Assembly: GCF_014138045.1 (NCBI RefSeq)
Contig: NZ_JACGXA010000001.1
Coordinates: 1,969,001 to 2,033,000 of the forward strand
From: Nocardioides ginsengisegetis
Lineage (GTDB): Bacteria > Actinomycetota > Actinomycetes > Propionibacteriales > Nocardioidaceae
DNA: 64,000 nt
Direction: 5' to 3'
The position numbers were made by a program, and so were the translations under genes. The notes beneath the pieces were generated by a model, which saw nothing but the letters and a program-made list of their open reading frames with translations, was not told where the DNA came from and ran no database searches. Positions 1 to 7,690 of this stretch are shown here, one piece after another. The stretch's first letter is position 1. The number at the start of each line of letters is the position of its first letter.

Positions 1-75
1 GGTCAGGGGCGGGGCCTCGTCGACGATCCGGCGAACGTGGGCCGCCATACGGTCATCGGGGATAGGAGTGGGCAT
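1..75 (-). CDS. Partial hypothetical protein of the integrated element (runs off the window)
   Basis: An open frame starts with ATG at 75 and reads off the left edge, so only 25 residues are visible (MPTPIPDDRMAAHVRRIVDE...). An AAGG lies about 8 bases before the start. It follows the serine recombinase on the same strand, as expected of a second gene of one mobile element. I recognise no family from so short a piece. Confidence 0.4.
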   Translation of the reverse strand, partial: MPTPIPDDRMAAHVRRIVDEAPPLT

Positions 76-292
76 TCGGATGCCTTCGCGGTTGAATCAC
101 CACGCGAAGGCCATCTGGTCGGGATGTGCCCGGTCGCCGTACCAAGGTCGGGTCGTGATCGGATCAGATGACCGCGGGCAACCACCCCGCTCGCCGCCAC
201 TTTCTGGGCGACGCCTCCAGGTCAACGACGGTTAGACCGCCACTAAGAACGTACGTCGGCCCCATGTGCCCGGCAACCGAAGCAACAGAGAC

Positions 293-1741
293 TTAGCCCT
301 GCCGCCAGGCGATCCGAACCGACTCCGGGTCGAACCCGGGGCCACGCCTCGCGACCCGGTCCACGTGCACCACGAGACCCAGCGTCTCCAGGACGGCGCG
401 GCGCGCCGCCAGCGCCATCTGGTCCCATCGCTCCCCCGCCTGCGGCCCGGCAAGGGCACGAAGGGTGTCGAGGTCGAGGGATCGGTTCGCTCGGGCGTGG
501 TCGTGCTCGGCGCGCTCGATCTCCGGCCGGAGTCGGGCGGTAATCCGTTCGAGTTGGCGGGAGTCGATCACGCCGTCCGCGTACTGGTCGGCCGCGTCGT
601 CGAGGCGCGTGCGGAGCTCGCGGGCCCGCTCCCCGATCCGGCGCGCCTCGTCGTCGTCGCCGAGTAGCCAGTCGAGGGCGTCGTCTCGGGATAGCCGTTC
701 CATCACGACACCCCGAACGAGGGTGTCGACGCTCGCCTCGTCACGACCGACGCATCCCTTCTCCGCGCACAGGTAGAGGGATTTCTTGGTGCCGTGGCGG
801 GCGTTCCCCTTCACCCCGACCCGCAGATTGCCGCCGCAGACGCCACAGACGCCGATCCCCCACGTCAGTAGGTGCTTGCGGGCACCAGGACGCGTGATCC
901 CGTTGGTCCGGCGTTCTGGGGCCGCCAGCAGAGCGCGGACGCGCTCCAGCTCCTCGACGGTCACGAGGGCCGGCCACGTCCCGGGATAGGTCGTCTCCGT
1001 CGCACGCCCCGCATGGTGCACGCGAAGTCCGGCGTTCGCCGGTCGGGTCGCCACCTTCCGCACGGACGTCTTGCCCCATCGGGCCGAGTTGGGTGCCGGC
1101 ACCCCGCGGGCGTTGAGGTCGTCCGTGATGCCGTGGAGGGACTCGCCGCCGAGGAGTCGGCGCACGATCCCGCGCACGACCTCCCCCTGCTCGGGTTCCT
1201 CGACGTACACCGCCGCGCTACCCGTCCCGTCCTTGCGCCACCCGTACCCGAGGGCGCCGTTGGGCCGGCCGTTGCGGGCACGGTCCGCCGCCGCGGCGGC
1301 AACCCGCTCGGACTTCACCTCGGACTCCATCGTGTCGAATTCCCCGAGCATCCCGGCCATGCCGCGGCCGTAGGCGTTGGAGAGGTCGAGGTCCTGGCCC
1401 TTCACGGTGATGATCCCGACCCGCTGTCGGCCGAGCAGCTCGATCGCTTCCGCCCGCTCGCGACGGTTCCGAAGCAGTCTCGACGTCTGCCACACGACCA
1501 CGAACTCCACCTCGCCGGCCCGAACGAGGTCTAGCACCTGGGCGTAACCAGGGCGATGCTTGCCACGGAGGGCCGACACGTCGTTGTCGGTGGCCTCGGC
1601 CACCACAATCCAGCCACGCGCGATGGCGAGGTCCCGGCAGGCGTCGAGCTGGCGGCGTACCCCGACGCCCTCGCCCGTGACGTCTTCGCTGATGCGGGCG
1701 TACAGCACGACCCGCGGACTCGGTGCTGGTGAGGTGTTCAC
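293..1741 (-). CDS. Large serine recombinase / integrase
   Basis: A 482-residue site-specific recombinase. The N-terminal resolvase catalytic domain opens with VVLYARISED, where the serine (about residue 18) is the expected nucleophile, and continues through the conserved FVVVWQTSRLLRN and the MLGEFDTMES helix. The central 'Recombinase' DNA-binding domain follows (GALGYGW near residue 180). A zinc ribbon with CGVCGG...CAEKGC (about 310-340) and a C-terminal coiled region complete the large-serine-integrase layout. The frame stays open upstream to 1915, but that stretch overlaps the MBL remnant; the GTG at 1741 begins the conserved part. It probably catalyses directional integration and excision of the element of which it is the last gene. 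No recombination directionality factor is visible here. Confidence 0.85.
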   Translation of the reverse strand: MNTSPAPSPRVVLYARISEDVTGEGVGVRRQLDACRDLAIARGWIVVAEATDNDVSALRGKHRPGYAQVLDLVRAGEVEFVVVWQTSRLLRNRRERAEAIELLGRQRVGIITVKGQDLDLSNAYGRGMAGMLGEFDTMESEVKSERVAAAAADRARNGRPNGALGYGWRKDGTGSAAVYVEEPEQGEVVRGIVRRLLGGESLHGITDDLNARGVPAPNSARWGKTSVRKVATRPANAGLRVHHAGRATETTYPGTWPALVTVEELERVRALLAAPERRTNGITRPGARKHLLTWGIGVCGVCGGNLRVGVKGNARHGTKKSLYLCAEKGCVGRDEASVDTLVRGVVMERLSRDDALDWLLGDDDEARRIGERARELRTRLDDAADQYADGVIDSRQLERITARLRPEIERAEHDHARANRSLDLDTLRALAGPQAGERWDQMALAARRAVLETLGLVVHVDRVARRGPGFDPESVRIAWRQG

Positions 1742-1756
1742 CTTTAGGAATCTACC

Positions 1757-1945
1757 GTGTTCCCCGGCGGGGTCGGCAACACGTTCGGGGACGAGGCGGC
1801 GTTCATCCAGCTGATCGACGAGGTGGAGACGAAGGTCTTCCAGCGGCTTCCCGACGAGACGTGGTTCTACCCGGGCCACGGTGGCGACTCGACGCTGGGC
1901 GCGGAGCGTCCGCACCTCGCGGAGTGGCGGGCCCGCGGCTGGTGA
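1757..1945 (+). pseudogene. 3' remnant of a metallo-beta-lactamase-fold hydrolase gene
   Basis: The 62 codons ending at TGA 1943-1945 encode FPGGVGNT, then FIQLIDEV, LPDETWFYPGHGGDST and LGAERPHLAEWRARGW. This is the typical C-terminus of actinobacterial MBL-fold (glyoxalase II-like) proteins, including the metal-ligand histidine of YPGHG. Immediately upstream in the same frame is a stop (TAG 1745-1747), and the usual 150-170 N-terminal residues with the HxHxDH motif are missing. The break coincides with the recombinase end, so I read it as a gene split by integration. The 5' half is presumably at the far end of the element. Confidence 0.7.
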
Positions 1946-1957
1946 GGCCCGGCGTCC

Positions 1958-3844
1958 TCAGCCGTTGCGCCAGGCCCGGGTGAAGCCGTCGAGGTAGCCG
2001 CGGACCGTCTCCTTGTACGGCACCGCGAGGGTGATGCCGTCGCTCACCAGCGACTGGTCGGTCCACCCGGGCGCACCCGTCCAGGCGACGTGCCCGCCGG
2101 CGAGCTTGCCGTAGCGGCCGTCCACCACGAGCAGGTTCTGCCCGGTGGCCGCATCCCGGGTCGGGATGTGCGCCCGGGCGAGCTGCCTGCGGATGCCGCC
2201 GAGGACCTTGGGCCCCAGGACGGCGGCCACGTCGCAGCCGCGGTCCTGGAGGACGCCGAGGCGCTCGGCGATCAGCCGCCCGCGCTCGCCCGACCACGCC
2301 TGTACGGCGATCCGCACGTTGGTCCGGCCGTCGTCGGTGCGCAGACCGCGGGCGTTGCGGCACCCCACCGGCGCGAGCGCCTTGAGCACCGGGTCGTGCC
2401 GGCGCCCGGACGGCACGGGGTAGAGCTGCGCCTTGAAGGCGCCCCACGCAAGCACGCGTCGCGGTGACGTGTCGGTGCCGTCCGCGGCGTACCGCGTGAA
2501 CAGCCGGGCGTAGCCGTCGTACACCGACGACGTCGAAACCCGGAACGCGTCGGTCCAGCGACCCGCCTCGTTCCGCACCAGTGGGCCGGAGCCGACCAGG
2601 GTGAGGTCGGTGGTGCCGCCGGCGCGACTGACGAGCACGACGTTGGCCTGCTGCTTGCCAGCGCCGCCCAGGCAGGTGCCCGAGCAGCGGTGGAACCACG
2701 AGCCCGCCTTCCGGTCGGTGCCCAGCGCCGCCTCGAGGCGCTTCTCCGCGCCGGTCGCCGTGCCGTCGCCGAGCACGACCCGCACGTCGACGCCCTCGGC
2801 CGCCGCGCGAACCAGGGCGGTGGTGACCGCGTCGTCGTCGATCCGGGAGCTGATCACGCGGACCAGTCCGCCCGGCTCCGCGTCGTCGATCGCGCGGGCG
2901 ACGCGGTTGAGGACCCGGTGCCGGTCGGCGATCGAGGAGACCGGCCGGTTGAAGAGTGGCCCGGTCCGGAACAGGTCGACCGGACGGTAGGTCAGCTGGA
3001 CGGCGTCGTGGTCGGAGTTCCAGCCGTGCACGATCCGCGAGTGCGCCAGCTCCAGGCCGCTGCCGTCCTTGACGGTCATGCCGTAGTCCAGCAGCGAGGT
3101 CGGGCCGCGCGAGCCCTGCAGCGGCATGTCGAAGGAGACCAGGTCGCCGAGCTCGTCGGTCGGCAGCCCCTTCACCCGGCGCTTGCGGTCGGCGAGGTAG
3201 TTGACGTTCAGGTCGCCGCTGACGAAGACGTGCTCGGTGCTGGCGAACAGCGCGAGGATCTCGCGCCGCAGCATCCGGAAGTGCTTGCGCAGCCGCGGGA
3301 TGCGGTGCATGTCGGTGGCCTGCGCGTCGTACGACGCCTGCGCGATCGTGTGCGTGTTGATGAAGCCGAACACCTTGCCCGTCGCCTGCTCCCGCAGTCG
3401 CACCACGTTGATGTAGCGGCTCGGCGTGACCCCCTCCTCGGGGCCATGCACCTTGACCGTGTGCCCGTCGATGATCCGGAAGCGCGACCGGTCCCAGACG
3501 ATCGGGATCTCCTGACCCTCGTCCTTGGGCATGTACCAGCCCCAGTCGAGGTCCTTGCAGAGCCGCATCAGCGTCTGGCGGTCGACGAGGTCGGACATCT
3601 CCTGGAAGCCGCCGGCGTCACCGAGCGTGGTCAGCGCCTTGCGCATGTCCTGGCGGGCCTTGCGCTTGCCCAGGTCGTGCCTGATGTTCAGCGTGAAGGT
3701 CGTGTACGTCGGCGAGGCCGGCGCCGCCGCGGCGAGCCGCAGGTCCCTGCCGATGGGCGGTGCGGACGGGACTTCCGCGGGGGCGACGAGGACGCCGACA
3801 GCCAGTCCGGCCGCCAGCGCGCTCCCCATGAGACGCATCAGCAC
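1958..3844 (-). CDS. Secreted endonuclease/exonuclease/phosphatase-PLD-like fusion protein
   Basis: A 628-residue exported protein. A hydrophobic signal sequence occupies roughly residues 4-28 and ends in an Ala-rich stretch. The N-terminal half is an EEP (DNase I-like) domain: a TLNIRH strand, FGFINTHT, FVSGDLNVNY near residue 210 (Asp/Asn metal site) and WNSDHDAVQL near 280 (catalytic Asp-His pair). From about residue 300 a phospholipase-D-like half follows (VLNRVARAIDDAE..., VDVRVVLGDG, DLTLVGSGPL). Its HxKxxxxD motifs are not clean (GGAGKQQANVVLV where HxK is expected), so PLD activity is doubtful. The substrate is unknown; extracellular nucleic acid or phosphodiester hydrolysis is the inference. 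Start is GTG 3844, with an in-frame ATG at 3838. A perfect 18-bp dyad lies 48 bases upstream. Confidence 0.75.
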   Translation of the reverse strand: MLMRLMGSALAAGLAVGVLVAPAEVPSAPPIGRDLRLAAAAPASPTYTTFTLNIRHDLGKRKARQDMRKALTTLGDAGGFQEMSDLVDRQTLMRLCKDLDWGWYMPKDEGQEIPIVWDRSRFRIIDGHTVKVHGPEEGVTPSRYINVVRLREQATGKVFGFINTHTIAQASYDAQATDMHRIPRLRKHFRMLRREILALFASTEHVFVSGDLNVNYLADRKRRVKGLPTDELGDLVSFDMPLQGSRGPTSLLDYGMTVKDGSGLELAHSRIVHGWNSDHDAVQLTYRPVDLFRTGPLFNRPVSSIADRHRVLNRVARAIDDAEPGGLVRVISSRIDDDAVTTALVRAAAEGVDVRVVLGDGTATGAEKRLEAALGTDRKAGSWFHRCSGTCLGGAGKQQANVVLVSRAGGTTDLTLVGSGPLVRNEAGRWTDAFRVSTSSVYDGYARLFTRYAADGTDTSPRRVLAWGAFKAQLYPVPSGRRHDPVLKALAPVGCRNARGLRTDDGRTNVRIAVQAWSGERGRLIAERLGVLQDRGCDVAAVLGPKVLGGIRRQLARAHIPTRDAATGQNLLVVDGRYGKLAGGHVAWTGAPGWTDQSLVSDGITLAVPYKETVRGYLDGFTRAWRNG

Positions 3845-3891
3845 CCAATGATCACACCAGTCACATGCGCCCCAGACAACCCGAGGGCGAC

Positions 3892-3909
3892 AACTACAGC
3901 ACTGTAGTT
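3892..3909. promoter_or_regulatory. Perfect 18-bp dyad upstream of the EEP-PLD gene
   Basis: AACTACAG-CA-CTGTAGTT is a perfect inverted repeat in the 98-bp gap between kshB and the minus-strand EEP-PLD gene. It is placed like an operator for that gene. Its TACAG/CTGTA half-sites recall BlaI/CopY-type boxes, but no such regulator gene lies nearby, so the cognate protein is unknown. Confidence 0.5.
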
Positions 3910-3942
3910 CTCAAGCGCCCGCTTGGCGCCCGGTGCTGGGGC

Positions 3943-5019
3943 CTAGTGATAGGTGACCTTCACGGTGTCGGTGACAGGCACCGACTGGCACCCGAGCCGG
4001 ATCCCCTCGGCCAGGTCCTCCTCGTCGAGGACGTCGTTGTGCAGCATCCGCACCTCGCCCTCGAGCAGTCGGACGGCACAGGCGCTGCACTCCCCCTCGC
4101 GGCACGAGTAGGGCGCCTTCACGCCCTTGGCCTCGAGGTGCTCGAGCAGCTTGGTGCCGGGCTGCCAGTCGTCGAAGACGTGCTCCTCGCCGTCGAGCTC
4201 CACCTCGAGCTTCACCGGCCCCTGGGGTCCGGCCACCTCGGGCTCGTCGTCGTCGTAGACCTCGACGTCGTCGAGCTCGTGCAGGTCGCCGAACGGGTTG
4301 CCTCCCAGAGAGACGAACTTCTCCTGGTGCCGCCGCTCGCGCGGGAACTCCAGCTCGCGCAGGGCCGCGACGGTCAGCTTCATGAACGGCGCCGGCCCGC
4401 AGACGAAGGCGTTCCACGAGGTGTACGGCGCGATGAACGCCCGCAGCTGCTCCTGGCTCGGCAGCCCCTGCACCGACTCCAGCCAGTGCACGACCACGAG
4501 CCGGTCCGGGTGATCGGCGGAGAGCTGCTGGAGGTCCTCGGAGAAGATGACCGACCGCTCGTCGCGGTTGGCGTAGAACAGCACGATCCGGCCCGTCCCG
4601 CGCGCGAGCGCCGTACGCGTGATGGAGATGACCGGGGTGATGCCCGAGCCGCCGGCGAAGAGCAGCAGGTCGTCGTCCAGCGAGGCCGGGGTGAAGATCC
4701 CGCTCGGCGCCAGCACCCGCAGCGTGCTGCCCGCGCGGACGTTGTCGCAGATCCAGTTGGACGCATAGCCGTCGCGGGTGCGCTTCACGGTGATGGTCAG
4801 CGTCGCCTCGGGCCCGTCGGCGCGGGGGCTGCTGGACAGCGAGTAGCAGCGCGCGGCGACGCCGGTCAGGTCGCTGGGCACGGCGACGGTGAGGAACTGC
4901 CCCGGCTTGTAGGCGAAGTGCGCGGCGACGTCCTCGGGCACCTCGAAGGTGATCGACTGGGCGTCGTCGGTCTCCTCGACGACGTCGACGACCTTCAGCT
5001 CGAACGACTCGGTGTCCAT
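3943..5019 (-). CDS. kshB: 3-ketosteroid 9-alpha-monooxygenase, ferredoxin reductase component
   Basis: This 358-residue protein passes electrons from NADH through FAD and a plant-type [2Fe-2S] cluster to the KshA oxygenase, which 9-alpha-hydroxylates the steroid nucleus before ring B opens. Visible parts: the FAD motif RCYSLSS (58-64), the NAD domain with LLFAGGSGITPV and VCGPAPFM, and a C-terminal ferredoxin domain with cluster ligands C306, C311, C314 and C344 (SCREGECSAC). The length equals that of mycobacterial KshB. The ATG at 5019 is preceded by GAGG; longer upstream open frame is spurious. It is third in a kshA - small Cys protein - kshB operon read from 6453, so it should share the KstR-type control at 6475. 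Confidence 0.93.
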   Translation of the reverse strand: MDTESFELKVVDVVEETDDAQSITFEVPEDVAAHFAYKPGQFLTVAVPSDLTGVAARCYSLSSSPRADGPEATLTITVKRTRDGYASNWICDNVRAGSTLRVLAPSGIFTPASLDDDLLLFAGGSGITPVISITRTALARGTGRIVLFYANRDERSVIFSEDLQQLSADHPDRLVVVHWLESVQGLPSQEQLRAFIAPYTSWNAFVCGPAPFMKLTVAALRELEFPRERRHQEKFVSLGGNPFGDLHELDDVEVYDDDEPEVAGPQGPVKLEVELDGEEHVFDDWQPGTKLLEHLEAKGVKAPYSCREGECSACAVRLLEGEVRMLHNDVLDEEDLAEGIRLGCQSVPVTDTVKVTYH

Positions 5020-5026
5020 GCCGACC

Positions 5027-5329
5027 TCAGTACCCGTCCTCGGCCCCGATGGGGACGGCCCCGTCGCGCACGGCGGCCTCGATGCTCGCGGCCAGCCGTG
5101 GGCAGGCGGCGTACACCGGGCGCCCGCCGGGCTCGGCGGACATCCTTGCGAACTCCTGGCAGTCCCCCAGCGCCCGGTCCGTCCACTGGATGGAGGTGTG
5201 GTGCTCGGAGTTCTTCTTGACGCCGACCGTGGCGAGGCAGTCCAGGCAGGCGACCTCGACCAGCCGGGCACGGGTGTAGAGCCGCTGGTCCTCCAGCGTC
5301 TCCTCGCTGGTCGGGACGAAGGAGGCCAT
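5027..5329 (-). CDS. Small cysteine-containing protein between kshA and kshB
   Basis: A 100-residue soluble protein of no family I can name. It has a CLDC pair at about residues 28-31 and two further cysteines (GDCQEF, AACPRL), a spacing that could bind a metal but is not a classic ferredoxin pattern. Its ATG (5329) overlaps the kshA stop in TGATG, and its stop is 7 bases before kshB. It is therefore translationally coupled to both components of the 9-alpha-hydroxylase. That context suggests an accessory to KshAB such as cluster assembly or steroid-CoA binding; this is inference only. Confidence 0.75.
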   Translation of the reverse strand: MASFVPTSEETLEDQRLYTRARLVEVACLDCLATVGVKKNSEHHTSIQWTDRALGDCQEFARMSAEPGGRPVYAACPRLAASIEAAVRDGAVPIGAEDGY

Positions 5330-6453
5330 CAGGCCGGGGTCTCGGCGGCCCGCTGGGCGAGGTTCTCGGCGACCTCGGCCTGCCAGTACTCGTTGGCGCG
5401 GGTCGTGTCGACCTCGAACTCGAAGCGCTCGGTCATCTCCGGCACGACGTCGGCGCGGTCGACGTAGAACTGTTCGTACCAGCGGCGCAGCTGGTAGACG
5501 GGGCCGTCCTCCTCGCAGAGGAGCGGGTTCTGGACCGGGACCTTGTTCTTCCAGATCGCCACGTCCTGGAGGAAGCCGCCGCCGAACATCTCGGCGTACT
5601 TCCTCGAGATGTACTGCGCCGTGTCGTCGTCGATCCCCTCGGGCTTCTTGACGGTGATGCCGTACTGCAGGGTGAAGGAGTCGGGCCCGGTCGGGATGTG
5701 GCAGTTGATGAGGATGACCTCGGTCTGGAATCCCTTGTAGTCGACATCGAGCCAGTTGACCATGTACGCCGGGCCGTAGTAGGTCGCCTCCGACTTGAGG
5801 AAGAGGTCGGCGTCGCCGTACCCGCCGCTGACGTCGGGGCGCCCCTTGGACTCCATGTACTGCGTCGCCTGCGTGCCCTCGAAGACGTTGCGGAAGCTCG
5901 TCGGGAACGAGAAGTGCACGTAGTAGAAGTGCGCCATGTCGACGACGTTGTCGATGAGCTCGCGGCAGTGGGAGTCGGTGATCGGGACGACCTCCCAGGT
6001 CCAGTCGGTGTAGGTCGACGTGCCGACGCCGGGCAGCTCCGGCGGCAGGATGTCGAGGTCCGGCTCGGAGCCCTCGGCGTCGTGCCAGATCAGCACCTGG
6101 CCGTTGCGGATCGCGACGGGGTACTTCTGGGTGCGGGCCCGCAGCGGGACGCGCTTGGCGTAGGGGATCTTCTTGCAGCGGCCGTCGCCGCCCCAGCGCC
6201 AGTCGTGGAAGGGGCACGCGACCTCGTCGCCCTTCACCGAGCCCTGGGTGAGGTCGCCACCCATGTGCCGGCAGTAGCCGTCGAGCACGTTGATCTCGCC
6301 CGCGCTGTCCTGCCAGACGACGACCTTGCCGCCGAAGGCGTCGATGCCGTGCGGCTTGCCGTCGCGGAAGGTCTCGGCAAGCCCCAGGCAGTGCCAGCCC
6401 CGGGCGAAGCGCTCAGGGGGCGTGCCGTGGTCGAGCTGTCGGGTTTCGCTCAT
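5329..6453 (-). CDS. kshA: 3-ketosteroid 9-alpha-monooxygenase, Rieske oxygenase component
   Basis: A 374-residue terminal oxygenase that 9-alpha-hydroxylates 3-ketosteroids such as androstadienedione or C22-CoA thioesters, triggering ring B cleavage. The Rieske [2Fe-2S] ligands are C61 and H63 (YCRHMGGDL) and C80 and H83 (ACPFHDW). The mononuclear iron motif is DNVVDMAHFYYVH (168-180, ligands H175 and H180). Length and motif order match KshA of Mycobacterium and Rhodococcus. The ATG at 6453 lies 7 bases after CATAAT (-10-like on this strand), so the message is probably leaderless. The start region is shared with fadE26 and contains a KstR-like operator. It is translationally coupled to the downstream small Cys protein and kshB. 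Confidence 0.95.
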   Translation of the reverse strand: MSETRQLDHGTPPERFARGWHCLGLAETFRDGKPHGIDAFGGKVVVWQDSAGEINVLDGYCRHMGGDLTQGSVKGDEVACPFHDWRWGGDGRCKKIPYAKRVPLRARTQKYPVAIRNGQVLIWHDAEGSEPDLDILPPELPGVGTSTYTDWTWEVVPITDSHCRELIDNVVDMAHFYYVHFSFPTSFRNVFEGTQATQYMESKGRPDVSGGYGDADLFLKSEATYYGPAYMVNWLDVDYKGFQTEVILINCHIPTGPDSFTLQYGITVKKPEGIDDDTAQYISRKYAEMFGGGFLQDVAIWKNKVPVQNPLLCEEDGPVYQLRRWYEQFYVDRADVVPEMTERFEFEVDTTRANEYWQAEVAENLAQRAAETPA

Positions 6454-6474
6454 GCGGCCATTATGGACCAGAAC

Positions 6475-6488
6475 GAGAACACGTTCTA
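6475..6488. promoter_or_regulatory. KstR-like operator between kshA and fadE26
   Basis: The core AGAACACGTTCT (6476-6487) is a perfect 12-bp palindrome that fits the mycobacterial KstR motif TnnAACnnGTTnnA at all but the first base. It lies 12 bases before the fadE26 ATG and 22 before that of kshA, so one site can control both divergent promoters. KstR releases DNA on binding steroid CoA thioesters (family knowledge). Confidence 0.85.
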
Positions 6489-6499
6489 GTCTGGCGGAC

Positions 6500-7687
6500 A
6501 TGCACATCGCCCTCTCCCCCGAACACCTGCGACTCCGCGAGGAGCTGCGGGAGTACTTCGCCGCGCTCGTCACGCCCGAGCGACGGGCGGGCCTGGCCTC
6601 CGCGACCGGCGAGTTCGGGGAAGCAGGGGTCTACAAGGAGGTCATCCGCCAGCTCGGCACCGACGGGTGGCTCGGCATCGGCTGGCCGGAGGAGTACGGC
6701 GGGCAGGCCCGCTCGATGGTCGAGCAGCTGATCTTCACCGACGCGGCGGCGGTCGCCGGCGTGCCGATCCCCTACCTGACGCTCAACACGGTCGGGCCGA
6801 CGATCATGCGCTACGGCACCGACGCCCAGAAGGAGTACTTCCTCCCCCGGATCCTCGCGGGCGACCTGCACTTCTCGATCGGCTACTCCGAGCCGGGCTC
6901 CGGCACCGACCTCGCCTCGCTCCGGACGCGCGCGAGCCGGGAGGGCGACGAGTGGGTGATCAACGGCCAGAAGATGTGGACCTCGCTCATCCAGTACGCC
7001 GACTGGATCTGGCTGGCCTGCCGGACCGACCCCGACCTGCCGCGACACAAGGGGCTGTCGATGATCCTGGTCCCGGCGGACTCCCCCGGCGTCTCCTACA
7101 CGCCGGTCCACACCGTGGCCGGGGTCGGCACGAGTGCGACGTACTACGAGGACGTGCGGGTGCCGGCCGACAACCTCGTCGGCGAGCTCAACGGCGGCTG
7201 GTCGCTGATGACCAACCAACTCAACCACGAGCGGGTGGCGCTCACGTCGTCCGCGCCGCTCGCGCACTCGATCGACCTGGTCCGGCGCTGGGCGCAGGAG
7301 ACCAAGGGCCCGACCGGCGAGCGGGTGATCGACGCCGAGTGGGTGCAGATCGCGCTCGGTCGCGCGCACGCCCGCACCGAGGCCCTCTCGCTCATCAACT
7401 GGAAGCTCGCGGCCGACGCCGACGCCCAGGTGCCGCTCTCCCCTGCCGAGGCCTCGGCGACCAAGATCTACGGGTCCGAGCTGGCGACCGAGGTCTACCG
7501 GTCGCTGATGGAGGTCGTCGGGCCCAACGCCGGCATCACCGGTGACTCGGAGGGCGCCGTCCTGGCCGGGCGGCTGGAGCGCTACCACCGCTCCGCGCTC
7601 GTGATGACCTTCGGCGGCGGCACCAACGAGATCCAGCGGGACATCATCGGCTACGTCGGGCTCGGGCTGCCCGCAGCGAAGAGGTAG
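6500..7687 (+). CDS. fadE26: Sterol side-chain acyl-CoA dehydrogenase, catalytic alpha subunit (ChsE4/FadE26-like)
   Basis: A 395-residue acyl-CoA dehydrogenase closely resembling mycobacterial FadE26 (ChsE4) in the N-terminal ELREYFAAL, LGIGWPEEYGG, HFSIGYSEPGSGTD and NGQKMWTSLIQYAD segments. In that family ChsE4-ChsE5 form an alpha2beta2 enzyme that introduces the alpha-beta double bond into C27 and C24 sterol CoA esters. The probable catalytic Glu is E244 in NHERVAL. The position used by MCAD near the C-terminus is Gly here (GGGTNEIQRD), as in other side-chain ACADs. The ATG follows a TAGTCT box by 7 bases, so it is probably leaderless. Four bases after its stop, fadE27 begins. Confidence 0.92.
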   Translation: MHIALSPEHLRLREELREYFAALVTPERRAGLASATGEFGEAGVYKEVIRQLGTDGWLGIGWPEEYGGQARSMVEQLIFTDAAAVAGVPIPYLTLNTVGPTIMRYGTDAQKEYFLPRILAGDLHFSIGYSEPGSGTDLASLRTRASREGDEWVINGQKMWTSLIQYADWIWLACRTDPDLPRHKGLSMILVPADSPGVSYTPVHTVAGVGTSATYYEDVRVPADNLVGELNGGWSLMTNQLNHERVALTSSAPLAHSIDLVRRWAQETKGPTGERVIDAEWVQIALGRAHARTEALSLINWKLAADADAQVPLSPAEASATKIYGSELATEVYRSLMEVVGPNAGITGDSEGAVLAGRLERYHRSALVMTFGGGTNEIQRDIIGYVGLGLPAAKR

Positions 7688-7690
7688 GTC

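Larger units (their letters stand above)
1..1756. mobile_element. Right end of an integrated serine-recombinase element
   Basis: The recombinase gene stops being alien sequence abruptly at about 1741-1757, where a truncated metallo-beta-lactamase-fold reading frame begins on the other strand. The recombinase start codon is only about 16 bases from that junction. Large serine integrases commonly sit right next to their attachment site, so the junction is probably an attL or attR hybrid. The other end and the size of the element lie outside the window. Confidence 0.55.

Noticed and set aside
1741..1915. Longer serine recombinase start at 1915
   Set aside because: The added 58 residues are antisense to the MBL remnant and unlike any recombinase N-terminus; the conserved fold starts after GTG 1741.
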